Source: Roseovarius sp. (lineage in GTDB: Bacteria > Pseudomonadota > Alphaproteobacteria > Rhodobacterales > Rhodobacteraceae). From it: 64,000 nucleotides of DNA. The notes beneath the pieces are model-generated. The model was not told the origin of the DNA. It did no database searches and was given only the letters and a program-made list of their open reading frames with translations. The translations under genes and the position numbers were made by a program. The stretch lies in NCBI GenBank assembly GCA_002720475.1, contig PBIL01000022.1, forward strand, positions 34,027-98,026. The letters are read 5' to 3'. Numbering within the stretch: the first letter of the stretch is position 1; the number at the start of each line of letters is the position of its first letter. Of this stretch, positions 1 to 9,797 are shown piece by piece.

Positions 1-898
1 CACCGATGTCGCGCGCCAGCTTGGCGGCCAGCTCGGGCCGCTGGCCGAGATCGAGCGCGCGCTGACGCTCACCGAGGCGCAGAGCGGTGCCGCGCGGCTT
101 GCCGCCGTCGATGCCGCGCTCATGCAGGGGGCGCTCGAACGTGTGCAGGACGAGGCGCAGACCCTGGCCGCACGCGCGCTGAGTGTCGGGGCCGGGGCCG
201 GGGCCGCGCCGCCCGCGCTTCTTGCCACCGAGGCGCGCGCGGCGCTCCATGCGATGATCGGCGCGCTCAACGGGGCCTCGGCCGGACGCGCGCTCTTTGC
301 CGGGGACCGCAGCGATGCCGCGCCGCTCGCCCCGGCCGAGACGCTGCTCGCCGACCTGCGCATGGCACTCGGCGGGCGCTCGGATATCGCCGCGATCGAC
401 GCCGCGCTCGACGATTTCTTCGACGCGCCGGGCGGCGGCTTCGAGACGGCGATCTATCGCGGCGGCACGGGTCATGTCGCCGAGGTCGCCCTCGGCGCGG
501 GCGAATCCGTGGCCCTGCGCATCCGCGCCGATGACCCCGCCTTGCGCGCGCAGCTCAGGACCACGGCGCTTGCCGCGCTTGTCGATGACGCGGCCCTCGC
601 GCTCGATCGCGCCGACCGTCAGGCGCTGGCCGAAACCCTGGGCGAGCGGCTTCTTGCCGGGCAGGACGGCGTGACCGGGCTGCGCGCCCGGCTGGGCAGC
701 GCGGAGGCGCGCATCGCCCAGGCCGAGACCCGGATCGGGGCCGAACGCAGCGCGCTCACGCTGGCGCGCAACGATCTTGTCTCGGTCGATGTCTTCGCCT
801 CGGCCTCGGCGCTCGAAGGCGTCCAGTTCCAGCTCGAGACGCTCTACACGCTCACCGCGCGCACGGCGCGGCTCAACCTCGCGGCCTTCCTGTCATGA
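1..898 (+). CDS. flgL: Flagellar hook-associated protein FlgL (3' part)
   Basis: The frame is already open at the left edge, so only about the last 298 residues are present; the start lies outside the window. FlgL (HAP3) forms the junction between flagellar hook and filament. The visible part is rich in Ala, Arg and Leu and ends in an amphipathic helix, GVQFQLETLYTLTARTARL, of the kind found at the C-terminus of flagellin-like proteins, where it packs into the tube core. The stop overlaps the flgI start by four bases (ATGA), which indicates one transcript and coupled translation. Alphaproteobacterial FlgL proteins are divergent, so the name rests on the C-terminal pattern plus the flgI neighbour; another flagellin-family protein is possible. 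Confidence 0.72.
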   Translation, partial: TDVARQLGGQLGPLAEIERALTLTEAQSGAARLAAVDAALMQGALERVQDEAQTLAARALSVGAGAGAAPPALLATEARAALHAMIGALNGASAGRALFAGDRSDAAPLAPAETLLADLRMALGGRSDIAAIDAALDDFFDAPGGGFETAIYRGGTGHVAEVALGAGESVALRIRADDPALRAQLRTTALAALVDDAALALDRADRQALAETLGERLLAGQDGVTGLRARLGSAEARIAQAETRIGAERSALTLARNDLVSVDVFASASALEGVQFQLETLYTLTARTARLNLAAFLS

Positions 899-2010
899 TC
901 GGGGGCGTGCGGCTGGTGTTGCTGTGCCTGCTCATCGCCGGGCTGGCGCTCGGCCCCGCGCGGGCCGGGCCGATCCGCATCAAGGACCTGGTGGAGTTCG
1001 ACGGCGTGCGCGGCAACGATCTGCTGGGCTACGGGCTTGTCGTCGGGCTTGACGGCACCGGCGACGGGCTGCGCAATTCGCCCTTCACCGAGGAGCTTCT
1101 GGCCAACATTCTCGAGCGGCTCGGCATCAACGTCAGCGGCGAGCAGTTTCGCCCCAGGAATGTCGCCGCCGTCATGGTCACGGCCGAACTGCCCGCCTTC
1201 GCCCGCGCGGGCGGCCGGATCGACGTGACCGTGTCGGCCATGGGCGATGCCGAGAGCCTTCTGGGGGGCACGCTCATCATGACCCCGCTCAATGCCGCGG
1301 ACGGCCAGATCTACGCCGTGGCGCAAGGCACGATCATCGCCGGGGGCGTGGCCGCGCAGGGCGAGGCGGGCGGCGTGACCCAGGGGGTGCCGACCTCGGG
1401 CACGATCCCCGCGGGCGCGCGGGTCGAGCGCGAGGTCGATTTCGACTTCGCCGGGCTGGAGACCGTTCGCCTGGCGCTGCGCGAGCCGGATTTCACCACC
1501 GCCGCGCGGATCGAACAGGCGATCAACGGGGCCGTCGGCCGGCCGGTCGCGCTGATGCTCGATCCGGGCACGGTGCGGATCGACCTTGCGCGGATGCAGG
1601 CGCGCACGCCCGCCCATGCGATCGGCGCGGTCGAGAACCTTCTGGTCGAGCCGCAGGGCCGCGCGCGCGTGGTGGTCGATCAGCGCTCGGGCACGATCGT
1701 GATGGGGCAGGACGTGCGGATCTCTCGCGTTGCCGTCTCGCAGGGCAACCTGACCCTGCGCATCCGCGAGACGCCGCTCGTGGTTCAGCCCAACCCCTTC
1801 GCGCGGGGCGAGACGGTGGTGGTGCCGCGCACCGAGGCCGGGATCGAGGAAGAGCCGGGCACCGGCCTTGCCGAGGTGCCGGGCGGAACCTCGCTCGCCG
1901 AGGTGATCGCCGGGCTCAACGCGCTCGGCGTGGCCCCGCGCGACATGATCGACATCCTCAAGAGCATCAAGGCGGCGGGCGCGCTCCATGCCGAGTTCGT
2001 CGTGCGATGA
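895..2010 (+). CDS. flgI: Flagellar P-ring protein FlgI
   Basis: FlgI builds the periplasmic P ring, the bushing around the flagellar rod at the peptidoglycan layer. The 371-residue product has the usual family length. It begins with a signal peptide (hydrophobic core about residues 5-20, cleavage likely after PARA) and continues with the family signature IRIKDLVEFDGVRGNDLLGY and GLVVGLDGTGDG. The C-terminus ends in a typical FlgI tail, IDILKSIKAAGALHAEFVVR. The ATG is translationally coupled to flgL. The next gene, pncB, is convergent, so this is the end of the flagellar transcript here. Confidence 0.96.
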   Translation: MIGGVRLVLLCLLIAGLALGPARAGPIRIKDLVEFDGVRGNDLLGYGLVVGLDGTGDGLRNSPFTEELLANILERLGINVSGEQFRPRNVAAVMVTAELPAFARAGGRIDVTVSAMGDAESLLGGTLIMTPLNAADGQIYAVAQGTIIAGGVAAQGEAGGVTQGVPTSGTIPAGARVEREVDFDFAGLETVRLALREPDFTTAARIEQAINGAVGRPVALMLDPGTVRIDLARMQARTPAHAIGAVENLLVEPQGRARVVVDQRSGTIVMGQDVRISRVAVSQGNLTLRIRETPLVVQPNPFARGETVVVPRTEAGIEEEPGTGLAEVPGGTSLAEVIAGLNALGVAPRDMIDILKSIKAAGALHAEFVVR

Positions 2011-2037
2011 ACGCGCGAAGGTCCGCCGCAGGGAGGG

Positions 2038-3330
2038 TCAGACCACCACGTCGATCTCGGGCTGCGCGCCCACGTCGAAGACGCGACGATAGCGGGCGAT
2101 TTCCCCGGCCGGGCCCATCGCCTTGCGCGGGTTGTCCGAAAGCTTGACCGTGGGGCGGCCATTGGCGGAGACCGCCTTGCAGACAAGCGAGAAGGGGGCG
2201 AGCGCGTCGTCCGGCGTCAGCCCGCGGAAATCGTTGGTAAGCAGCGTGCCCCAGCCGAAGGAGGTGCGCACCCGCCCCGCGAAGCGCGCATGCAGTTCAA
2301 GGATGCGCTCCACGTCGAGCCCGTCGGAGAAGATCACCATCTTCTCGCGCGGGTCCTCGCCGCGCGCCTGCCACCAGCGGATCGCCGTCTCCGCCCCCGC
2401 CTCGGGCGCGCCGGAATCGATGCGGATCCCCGTCCAGCCCGCCAGCCAGTCGGGCGCGCGCTCCAGGAACCCCTCGGTGCCGTAGGTGTCCGGCAGGATG
2501 ATGCGCAGGTTGCCGTCATGCTCCTCGTGCCAGTCGGCGAGCACCTTGTAGGGCGCGCGGGCAAGCTCCTCGTCGCTCTCGGCCAGCGCGGCATAGACCA
2601 TGGGCAATTCATGGGCATTGGTGCCGATCGCCTCCAGATCGCGGTTCTTGGCGATCAGGCAGTTCGAGGTGCCGACGAACCGCCCGCCCAGCCCCTCGTG
2701 CATGGCCTGCACGCACCAGTCCTGCCAGAGAAAGGAATGCCGCCGCCGCGTGCCGAAATCGGCGATGCGCAGATCCGGGAGCGGGCGCAGCCGCTCGACC
2801 TTTTCCCAGAGCTTGGTCATGGCGCGCGCATAGAGCACCTGAAGCTCGAACTTCTTCATGCGGCCCAGAACGGCGCGGGCGCGCAATTCCATCAGCACCG
2901 CCAGCGCCGGGATCTCCCAGAGCATCACCTCGGGCCAGCGCCCCTCGAAGGTCAGCTCGTACTGCCCGTCGCGCCGCTCCAGGTGATAGGGCGGGAGCCG
3001 CAGCCCCTCGAACCAGTCCATGAATTCTGGGGTGAACATCTGCCGCTTGCCGTAGAAGGTGTTGCCGCGCATCCAGGTGCTCTCGCCGCGCGAAAGCGAG
3101 AGAGTGCGGATATGGTCAAGCTGCTCGCGCAGCTCGCCCTCGTCCACCAGTTCCGCGAGCCGTACCGACGCGGTGCGGTTGATCAGCGAAAACGTCACCT
3201 GCGTGTCGGGCTTGTTGCGCAGCACCGACTGGCACATCAGGAGCTTGTAGAAATCCGTGTCGATGAGCGACCGCACGATCGGGTCCATCTTCCAGCGGTG
3301 ATTGTAGACGCGGGTGGCGATATCGACCAT
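2038..3330 (-). CDS. pncB: Nicotinate phosphoribosyltransferase
   Basis: This enzyme joins nicotinate to PRPP, with ATP hydrolysis, to give nicotinate mononucleotide, the entry step of NAD salvage (Preiss-Handler pathway) in the cytoplasm. The 430-residue length fits. Visible signatures are [15 protein letters not shown] near residue 22, [14 protein letters not shown] near residue 192 (the His near 198 matches the autophosphorylated histidine), [11 protein letters not shown], and [14 protein letters not shown] in the phosphate-binding region. The gene is convergent with flgI and sits 36 bases downstream of a short LysR-type gene on the same strand, so the two may be co-transcribed. Confidence 0.95.
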   Translation of the reverse strand: MVDIATRVYNHRWKMDPIVRSLIDTDFYKLLMCQSVLRNKPDTQVTFSLINRTASVRLAELVDEGELREQLDHIRTLSLSRGESTWMRGNTFYGKRQMFTPEFMDWFEGLRLPPYHLERRDGQYELTFEGRWPEVMLWEIPALAVLMELRARAVLGRMKKFELQVLYARAMTKLWEKVERLRPLPDLRIADFGTRRRHSFLWQDWCVQAMHEGLGGRFVGTSNCLIAKNRDLEAIGTNAHELPMVYAALAESDEELARAPYKVLADWHEEHDGNLRIILPDTYGTEGFLERAPDWLAGWTGIRIDSGAPEAGAETAIRWWQARGEDPREKMVIFSDGLDVERILELHARFAGRVRTSFGWGTLLTNDFRGLTPDDALAPFSLVCKAVSANGRPTVKLSDNPRKAMGPAGEIARYRRVFDVGAQPEIDVVV

Positions 3331-3366
3331 GGCGCGGCCTCCGGGCAGGGCATGACGGCGGTTAAA

Positions 3367-3660
3367 TCAAAGCGCCGGGTCGCGCGCAAGGCCGCCCGGC
3401 CCGGCAAGGCGCTGCCAGTCCGCCTTCCAGCCCGCGCCGTGGCCGGCCAGGCTGCGCATCGCGGGCAGGTGCTGCGCCACCTCCGGCAGAAGCGTGAGCG
3501 GCTTGCGCCGCCGCTCGAAAAGCGGCTGGCCGAGCGCGGCCTCGATTGCCCGCAGCCGCCGGGTCAGGGCCGATTGGCTGACATGGCGCAGCACGGCGGC
3601 CCGCGCCAGCGATCCGGCATCGGCCACGGCCAGGATATCGTCACGCCATTCGAGCCGCAT
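3367..3660 (-). pseudogene. LysR-type regulator, DNA-binding domain only
   Basis: The 97-residue product is the winged helix-turn-helix of a LysR-type regulator and little else. [24 protein letters not shown] followed by [12 protein letters not shown] is the standard LysR recognition-helix and wing pattern (quoted in parts). Normal LysR proteins have about 300 residues, with a roughly 200-residue effector domain that is missing here; the frame stops just before pncB. It is divergent from the cysteate lyase-like gene, the position expected for that gene's regulator. It may be a remnant, or a short DNA-binding protein still in use. The start at 3660 is chosen because it gives the usual spacing to the helix-turn-helix. 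Confidence 0.6.
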
Positions 3661-3757
3661 CTTGCAGACCGTGCATGATTTTCTGCGAGATTGGCATTGG
3701 ACAGCGGTTTTGTCGCGCCCTAGCCTGCCTGAAGCGCATAGTGACGGAGCAACGCCG

Positions 3758-4774
3758 ATGCATCTTGCCCGCTTCCCCCGGCATTTCCTGGCCCATCTGC
3801 CGACCCCGCTCGAACGGCTCGACCGGCTGAGCGCCGAACTGGGCGGCCCCGAGATCTGGATCAAGCGCGACGATTGCACCGGGCTCTCGACGGGTGGCAA
3901 CAAGACCCGCAAGCTCGAGTTTCTCATGGCGGAGGCCGAGGCACAGGGCGCCGACATGGTGATGACCCAGGGCGCCACCCAGTCGAACCATGCCCGCCAG
4001 ACCGCCGCCTTCGCCGCCAAACTGGGGATGGGCTGCCATCTCCTGCTGGAGGACCGGACCGGCTCCGACAATGCCAGTTACAACACCAACGGCAACGTGC
4101 TGCTCGATCACCTGCACGGCGCCACCACCGAGAAGCGCCCCGGCGGCGGCGACATGAATGCCGAGATGGAGGCGGTGGCGGACCGCTTCCGCGCCGAGGG
4201 CCGCCGCGTCTATACCATCCCCGGCGGCGGTTCGAACCCCACCGGTGCCCTGGGCTATGTCAACTGCGCCTTCGAGATGCTGGGCCAGTTCAACGATCGC
4301 GGCCTCCGGGTCGATCACATCGTCCACGCCACCGGCAGCGCGGGCACGCAGGCGGGGCTGATCACCGGGCTGAAGGCGATGAACGCGGGCATCCCGCTTC
4401 TTGGCATCGGCGTGCGCGCCCCCAGGGCGAGGCAAGAGGAAAACGTCTACACCCTCGCCTGCGCCACGGCGGAAAAGCTGGGCTGCCCCGGCGTGGTGGC
4501 GCGCGCGGATGTGGTGGCCAATACCGATTACGTGGGCGAGGGCTACGGCATCCCCACGCAAGGCGGGCTCGAGGCGATCGCCATGTTCGCGGAGCTTGAG
4601 GCGATCCTGCTTGATCCGGTCTATTCGGCCAAGGGCGCGGCAGGGCTCATCGACCTCATCCGCAAGGGCCACTTCCGCAAGGGCGAGCGGGTCGTGTTCC
4701 TGCATACCGGCGGCGCGGCGGCGCTTTTCGGCTACGATTCCGCCTTCGATTTCGCCGGGCGCCGGACGCGCTGA
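3758..4774 (+). CDS. cuyA: L-cysteate sulfo-lyase / D-cysteine desulfhydrase family PLP enzyme
   Basis: The protein has 338 residues and belongs to the fold-type II PLP family that includes ACC deaminase, D-cysteine desulfhydrase and L-cysteate sulfo-lyase. The PLP lysine lies in [12 protein letters not shown] (about residue 49), followed by [15 protein letters not shown] and the phosphate-binding [10 protein letters not shown]. As I recall it, the sequence resembles CuyA of Ruegeria pomeroyi, which releases sulfite and ammonia from cysteate to give pyruvate in taurine and sulfonate breakdown. The D-cysteine activity cannot be excluded from sequence alone. The ATG at 3758 has GACGGAGC just upstream. 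A cut-down LysR gene is divergent, and a terminator follows at 4802. Confidence 0.72.
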   Translation: MHLARFPRHFLAHLPTPLERLDRLSAELGGPEIWIKRDDCTGLSTGGNKTRKLEFLMAEAEAQGADMVMTQGATQSNHARQTAAFAAKLGMGCHLLLEDRTGSDNASYNTNGNVLLDHLHGATTEKRPGGGDMNAEMEAVADRFRAEGRRVYTIPGGGSNPTGALGYVNCAFEMLGQFNDRGLRVDHIVHATGSAGTQAGLITGLKAMNAGIPLLGIGVRAPRARQEENVYTLACATAEKLGCPGVVARADVVANTDYVGEGYGIPTQGGLEAIAMFAELEAILLDPVYSAKGAAGLIDLIRKGHFRKGERVVFLHTGGAAALFGYDSAFDFAGRRTR

Positions 4775-4801
4775 ACCACGCCCGGCCCTCCCGGCGGAGC
4801 G

Positions 4802-4823
4802 CCCCGCCACAGTGCGGGGTTTT
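4802..4823 (+). terminator. Rho-independent terminator after the cysteate lyase-like gene
   Basis: CCCCGC (4802-4807) pairs with GCGGGG (4814-4819) around a six-base loop, followed directly by TTTT. It lies 27 bases after the preceding stop codon and before pheT, so it should separate the two transcripts. Confidence 0.75.
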
Positions 4824-4883
4824 CCATGCCCGACATATCCGCTAAAGCGCAGGGAAACGCAGGCTGGCAGGCGGACAGACCCC

Positions 4884-7283
4884 ATGAAATTCACCCTCTC
4901 CTGGCTGAAAGAGCATCTCGATACCCAGGCCACGGTCGACGAGATCGCCGAGGCGCTGACCGATCTGGGCCTCGAGGTCGAAAGCGTGACCAATCCGGCC
5001 GCGAAGCTCTCGGCCTTTACCATCGGCAAGGTGCTGAGCGCCGAGCAGCACCCGGACGCGGACCGGCTGCGCGTCTGCCGGGTGGCGACGGAGGCGGGCG
5101 AGGTGCAGATCGTCTGCGGCGCGCCCAATGCGCGCGAGGGAATCACCGTGGTGGTGGCCAGGCCCGGCACCTATGTGCCGGGCATCGACACGACGATCGG
5201 CGTGGGCCGGATTCGCGGGGTCGAGAGCGCGGGCATGATGTGCTCGGAGCGCGAGATGGAACTGGGCGACGCGCATGACGGCATCATCGAACTGCCCTCG
5301 GGCGAGGTGGGCGAGCGGTTTTCCGACTGGCTGGCCGAGAACGAGCCGTCCCGCGTCGATCCGGTCATCGAGATCGCGATCACCCCGAACCGGCCCGATG
5401 CGCTCGGCGTGCGGGGGATCGCGCGCGACCTTGCCGCGCGCGGCCTCGGCACGCTGCGCCCCGAAAGCCCCGCGCATATCGAGGGGCAGTTCCCCTGTCC
5501 GATCACCGTCACCATTGACCCGGACGCGGCCACCGGCGGTTGCGAGGTCTTTGCCGGGCGGCTGATCCGCGGGGTGCAGAACGGCCCCTCGCCCGAGTGG
5601 CTGCAACAGCGCCTGCGCGCGATCGGACTGCGGCCCATCTCGGCGCTGGTCGATATCACCAATTTCTTCACCTATGACCGCAACCGCCCGTTGCATGTCT
5701 TCGACGCGGACAAGGTGACGGGCAATCTGCGGGTGCATCGCACGGCGGGGGGCGAGACCCTCACCGGTCTTGACGAGAAGGACCATACCTTCGGCCCCGG
5801 CCATGTGGTGATCTCGGATGATGCGGGCATCGAGAGCATCGGCGGCATCATGGGCGGGCTTGCCACCGGCTGCACGTTCGAGACCGTGAACGTCTTTCTG
5901 GAGGCCGCCGTCTGGGACCGGGTGCAGATCGCCGAGACCGGCCGCGCGCTGCGCATAAACTCGGATGCGCGCTATCGCAACGAGCGCGGGATCGACCCGG
6001 CCTTCAACATGGAGGCGCTCGATCTGGCCACGCAGATGATCCTCGATCTCTGCGGCGGCACCCCCTCGAACCGTGTCGTTGCGGGCAAGGTGCCGGATGT
6101 GGCGCGCGCCTACCGGCTCGATCCGGCGCGGGTGCAGTCGCTTGTCGGCATGGACATCCCCGAAAGCGAGCAGCGCCAGACGCTGACCGCGCTCGGCTTC
6201 CGGCTGGAGGGAAACCTTGCCCATGTGCCAAGCTGGCGGCCCGACATCCTGGGCGAGGCCGATCTGGTCGAGGAAGTGGCGCGCATCGCCTCGCTCACGC
6301 GGCTTGAGGGCCGCCCGATGGCGCGCGCCGTGCCCGGCGTGCCCAAACCGATCCTGAGCCCCGCGCAGAAGCGCGAGCAGATCGCCCGCCGCACCGTGGC
6401 GAGCCTCGGCTACAACGAATGCGTCACCTACAGCTTCATCGACCACGCGGCCGCCGCGCTCTTCGGCGGCGGCGAGGATGCCACCATGCTCGCCAACCCG
6501 ATCAGCAGCGACATGAGCCACATGCGCCCCGATCTCCTGCCCGGTCTTCTGCGCGCGGCGGCGCGCAACCAGGCGCGCGGGATCATGGATCTGGCGCTCT
6601 TCGAGGTGGGCCACGCCTTTCACGGCGGCGAGCCGGGCGAGCAGCACCGGCAGGTGGCGGGCCTGCTTGTCGGGCGGACCGGCCCGCGCGACACGCATGG
6701 CAGCACGCGCGCGGTCGATCTCTTCGACGCCAAGGCCGATGCCGAGGCGGTGCTTGCCGCCATCGGCGCGCCGGCGCGGGTGCAGATCCTGCGGGACGGG
6801 CCGGGCTGGTTCCATCCGGGGCGGCACGGGCGCATCTGCCTCGGCCCGAAGACCGTGCTCGGCATCTTCGGCGAGCTGCATCCGCGCATCCTGCGCGCGC
6901 TTGACGTGAAGGGGCCTGCCGTGGCCTTCACCCTCTTCCCGGAGGAGGTGCCGCTGCCGCGCAGGGCAGGTGCCACGCGCGGCGCGCTCGAGATCAGCGA
7001 TCTGCAGGCGGTCGAGCGCGATTTCGCCTTCGTCGTCGATGCCGGGGTGGAGGCGCTCAGCCTGGTCAACGCCGCTGCCGGGGCCGACAAGAGCCTCATC
7101 GAGGAGGTGCGCGTCTTTGACGAGTTCATCGGCGGCAGCCTCGGCGAAGGCAAGAAATCGCTGGCCATCACCGTGCGCCTGCAACCGCGCGAGGCGACGC
7201 TGAAGGAGGCCGAGATCGAGGCGGTTTCCAGGAAGATCATCGAGAAAGTGACGAAGGCCACCGGCGGCGTGCTGCGCGGCTGA
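4884..7283 (+). CDS. pheT: Phenylalanine-tRNA ligase beta subunit
   Basis: This is the large subunit of the alpha2-beta2 enzyme that charges tRNA-Phe. The 799-residue length is typical. Visible parts in order are the N-terminal segment MKFTLSWLKEHL, the OB-fold tRNA-binding domain (about 40-150, with VCGAPNAREGITVVVARPG), the B3/B4 region with RPISALVDITNFF, the B5 domain and a C-terminal ferredoxin-like anticodon-binding domain ending near KVTKATGGVLRG. The start at 4884 is fixed by the conserved N-terminus. The gene pheS is not adjacent. A YtoQ-family gene follows 15 bases downstream, probably on the same transcript. Confidence 0.97.
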   Translation: MKFTLSWLKEHLDTQATVDEIAEALTDLGLEVESVTNPAAKLSAFTIGKVLSAEQHPDADRLRVCRVATEAGEVQIVCGAPNAREGITVVVARPGTYVPGIDTTIGVGRIRGVESAGMMCSEREMELGDAHDGIIELPSGEVGERFSDWLAENEPSRVDPVIEIAITPNRPDALGVRGIARDLAARGLGTLRPESPAHIEGQFPCPITVTIDPDAATGGCEVFAGRLIRGVQNGPSPEWLQQRLRAIGLRPISALVDITNFFTYDRNRPLHVFDADKVTGNLRVHRTAGGETLTGLDEKDHTFGPGHVVISDDAGIESIGGIMGGLATGCTFETVNVFLEAAVWDRVQIAETGRALRINSDARYRNERGIDPAFNMEALDLATQMILDLCGGTPSNRVVAGKVPDVARAYRLDPARVQSLVGMDIPESEQRQTLTALGFRLEGNLAHVPSWRPDILGEADLVEEVARIASLTRLEGRPMARAVPGVPKPILSPAQKREQIARRTVASLGYNECVTYSFIDHAAAALFGGGEDATMLANPISSDMSHMRPDLLPGLLRAAARNQARGIMDLALFEVGHAFHGGEPGEQHRQVAGLLVGRTGPRDTHGSTRAVDLFDAKADAEAVLAAIGAPARVQILRDGPGWFHPGRHGRICLGPKTVLGIFGELHPRILRALDVKGPAVAFTLFPEEVPLPRRAGATRGALEISDLQAVERDFAFVVDAGVEALSLVNAAAGADKSLIEEVRVFDEFIGGSLGEGKKSLAITVRLQPREATLKEAEIEAVSRKIIEKVTKATGGVLRG

Positions 7284-7298
7284 GACAGGGAGGCGGGA

Positions 7299-7745
7299 AT
7301 GCTCAAGGTCTATCTTTCCGGCGAGATCCATACCGACTGGCGCGAGCGGATCATCGCGGGGGCCGCCGGTCTCGACCTGGTGTTCTCGGGTCCGGTGACG
7401 GATCACGCGGCCAGCGACGATTGCGGCGTGGCGATCCTGGGCGCGGAGCCGGACAAGTACTGGCACGACCACAAGGGGGCGATGCTCAATGCGATCCGCA
7501 CCCGCAAGGGGATTTCGGAGGCCGATATCGTGGTGGTCCGCTTCGGCGACAAGTACAGGCAGTGGAACGCCGCCTTTGACGCGGGCTATGCCGCGGCGCT
7601 CGGAAAGTCGCTGATCATCCTGCAACCGCCCGAGCATGACCACGCGCTCAAGGAGGTGGATGCCGCGGCCCTTGCGGTGGCGCGCTCGCCCGATCAGGTG
7701 GTGGCGATCCTGCGCTATGTGCTGGAGGGAACGCTGCCCGCCTAG
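7299..7745 (+). CDS. ytoQ: YtoQ family protein
   Basis: The 148-residue product matches the YtoQ family. It opens with KVYLSGEIHTDWRERI and contains FSGPVTDHAASD, DKYWHDHKGAMLNAIRTRKG and ADIVVVRFGDKYRQWNAAFD. The fold resembles nucleoside 2-deoxyribosyltransferases, but no reaction is firmly assigned to this family as far as I know. It follows pheT by 15 bases after a GGGAGG ribosome site. Its TAG stop sits inside a CTAG shared with the stop of the convergent stress-protein gene. Confidence 0.85.
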   Translation: MLKVYLSGEIHTDWRERIIAGAAGLDLVFSGPVTDHAASDDCGVAILGAEPDKYWHDHKGAMLNAIRTRKGISEADIVVVRFGDKYRQWNAAFDAGYAAALGKSLIILQPPEHDHALKEVDAAALAVARSPDQVVAILRYVLEGTLPA

Positions 7746-8155
7746 CCGCGCACCACGTAGACCGAACATTCGGCATGCGTCACCACATGGCTTGCCGTGG
7801 TGCCGAGGAGGGAGTCCTGGACCTTGGGATTGGCCGCATCCATCACGATCAGGTCCACCTTGCGCTCGGATGCCAGCTTGACGATCTGGCGATGCACCGC
7901 CCCCTTGCGCACGATCTGTTCCACATCGACCCCCTCCGCCGGGTTGGCCGCGACGAACCTGCGCAATTCCTCGGCCCAGTAGGCTTCGGAATCGCGGATG
8001 TTGAGATTGCGCTCCATCTCCGGGGCGACGGTGGCGACGATCAGCCGCGCGCCGCGCCGCTGCGCCATCTCCACCGCCTCCGTATAGGCAAGATGCTCGA
8101 TCTTCACATGGCGCAGGTTGACGGGGCAGAGGATCAGGCGGGTCTGGCGGGGCAT
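7742..8155 (-). CDS. Universal stress protein (UspA family)
   Basis: The 137-residue single-domain protein has the UspA layout: a first strand TRLILCPVNL, a helix with LAYTEAVEMAQRRGARLIVATV, and the C-terminal nucleotide-binding stretch DLIVMDAANP with LLGTTASHVVTHAECSVYVV. The usual G-x2-G of ATP-binding members is degenerate here (DAANPKVQDSLLG), so ATP binding is uncertain. Family members act in the cytoplasm in stress survival. The start has ACGGAG six bases upstream, and a hairpin lies just upstream of that. Confidence 0.88.
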   Translation of the reverse strand: MPRQTRLILCPVNLRHVKIEHLAYTEAVEMAQRRGARLIVATVAPEMERNLNIRDSEAYWAEELRRFVAANPAEGVDVEQIVRKGAVHRQIVKLASERKVDLIVMDAANPKVQDSLLGTTASHVVTHAECSVYVVRG

Positions 8156-8170
8156 GGCGGCTCCGTTACG

Positions 8171-8190
8171 AAAGGGGACAGCCCCTTTTT
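8171..8190 (-). terminator. Hairpin with T-run between gatB and the stress-protein gene
   Basis: AAAGGGG (8171-8177) pairs with CCCCTTT (8182-8188) around ACAG. On the plus strand five T residues end the structure; on the minus strand it is followed by a shorter T run. On the minus strand it could end gatB transcripts. Because it lies about 16 bases upstream of the stress-protein start, it could instead be a leader hairpin of that gene. Confidence 0.5.
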
Positions 8191-8249
8191 AGCCGCTGTA
8201 TCCCGGCGTGACAGCCCCCCTGCGCCGCCTGTGCGATAGAAGCGACCGC

Positions 8250-9764
8250 CTAAAGCCCGAGTTTCGCCGCCACGATCTCGTTCACGGCCCTGGGATTGGC
8301 CTTGCCGCCCGTGGCCTTCATGACCTGGCCCACGAACCAGCCGACAAGCTTGGGATTGGCCTGCGCCTTTTCCACCTGCGCGGGGTTGGCGGCGATGATC
8401 TCGTCCACGGCGGCCTCGATCGCGCCGGTGTCCGTCACCTGTTTCATGCCCCGCTCCTCGACGATCTGCTCTGGATCGCCCCCCTCGCCATAGACGATCT
8501 CGAAGAGGTCCTTGGCGATCTTGCCGGAGATGGCGTCTGACTTGATCAGCCGCACGATCGCGGCCAGTTGCGACGGGCTGACCGGGCTTTGCTCGATGGT
8601 GTGATCCTCTTTCTTCAGCCGCCCGAAAAGCTCGTTGATGACCCAGTTGGCGGCCAGCTTGCCGTCGCCCGCCTCGGTCGCCACCGCCTCGAAATAATCC
8701 GCATTGGCCAGCTCGGCGGTCAGCACCGAGGCGTCGTATTCCGACAGGCCATAGTCCTGCACGAAGCGCGCGCGCTTTTCGTCCGGCAACTCAGGCAGGC
8801 TGGCCTTGATGCTGTCCACCCATTCCTGCTCGATCTCGAGCGGCAGCAGGTCGGGATCGGGGAAATAGCGGTAATCGTGCGCCTCTTCCTTGGAGCGCAT
8901 GGAGCGCGTCTCGCCGCGGTCGGGATCGTAGAGGCGGGTTTCCTGCACCACCTCGCCGCCGGCCTCGAGAATGGCGATCTGGCGGCGGGCCTCATGTTCG
9001 ATGGCCTGCTGAATGAAGCGCATGGAGTTCATGTTCTTGATCTCGCAGCGCGTGCCGAGATGGGAGAAATCCTGGCTTTCCTGGTATTTCTCATACTGGC
9101 CCGGACGGCAGACCGAGACGTTGACATCGGCGCGCAGGTTGCCGTTCTGCATGTTGCCGTCGCAGGTGCCCAGATAGCGCAGGATCTGGCGCAGCTTTGC
9201 GATATAGGCGGCGGCCTCTTCGGGGCCGCGAATGTCGGGGCGGCTCACGATCTCCATGAGCGCCACGCCGGTGCGGTTGAGATCGACAAAGGACAGGCCC
9301 GGGTCCATGTCGTGGATGCTTTTCCCGGCATCCTGCTCGACATGGATGCGCTCGATGCGCACACGGCGGGCCACGCCCGGCCCCATGTCCACCAGGATCT
9401 CGCCCTCGCCCACCAGCGGATGGTAAAGCTGGCTGATCTGATAGCCCTGCGGCAGGTCGGGGTAGAAATAGTTCTTGCGGTCGAAGGCGGACCAGAGATT
9501 GATCCGGGCCTTCAGCCCCAGCCCGGTGCGCACCGCCTGCTCGATGCAATATTCGTTGATCACCGGCAGCATCCCCGGCATCGCCGCATCGACGAAGGAG
9601 ACGTTGGAATTGGGCTCGGCCCCGAATTCGGTCGAGGCCCCGGAAAAGAGCTTGGCCTTCGAGGCGACCTGCGCGTGAACCTCCATGCCGATCACCAGTT
9701 CCCAGTCATGCGTCGCCCCGGCGATCACCTTGGGTTTGGGGGCTTCATAAGCGAGGTCCAGCAT
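8250..9764 (-). CDS. gatB: Asp-tRNA(Asn)/Glu-tRNA(Gln) amidotransferase subunit B
   Basis: GatB holds the kinase/tRNA-binding part of the GatCAB complex, which converts Asp-tRNA(Asn) or Glu-tRNA(Gln) into the amide forms. The 504-residue length is standard. Signatures are [13 protein letters not shown] at the N-terminus, [54 protein letters not shown] and [15 protein letters not shown], followed by the C-terminal YqeY-like tail with [11 protein letters not shown]. Subunits A and C are not in the window. The gene is 33 bases upstream of the tenA stop in the reading direction of the thiamin operon but is separated enough to need its own promoter. Confidence 0.96.
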   Translation of the reverse strand: MLDLAYEAPKPKVIAGATHDWELVIGMEVHAQVASKAKLFSGASTEFGAEPNSNVSFVDAAMPGMLPVINEYCIEQAVRTGLGLKARINLWSAFDRKNYFYPDLPQGYQISQLYHPLVGEGEILVDMGPGVARRVRIERIHVEQDAGKSIHDMDPGLSFVDLNRTGVALMEIVSRPDIRGPEEAAAYIAKLRQILRYLGTCDGNMQNGNLRADVNVSVCRPGQYEKYQESQDFSHLGTRCEIKNMNSMRFIQQAIEHEARRQIAILEAGGEVVQETRLYDPDRGETRSMRSKEEAHDYRYFPDPDLLPLEIEQEWVDSIKASLPELPDEKRARFVQDYGLSEYDASVLTAELANADYFEAVATEAGDGKLAANWVINELFGRLKKEDHTIEQSPVSPSQLAAIVRLIKSDAISGKIAKDLFEIVYGEGGDPEQIVEERGMKQVTDTGAIEAAVDEIIAANPAQVEKAQANPKLVGWFVGQVMKATGGKANPRAVNEIVAAKLGL

Positions 9765-9797
9765 GGCGCGGCTCCGGTCAATGGCTCGGCCTGCCTT

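Noticed and set aside
4842-7769. 975-codon frame on the minus strand across pheT
   Set aside because: It is the antisense of pheT and ytoQ, with no domain and the Arg/His-rich composition of a GC-rich shadow frame.
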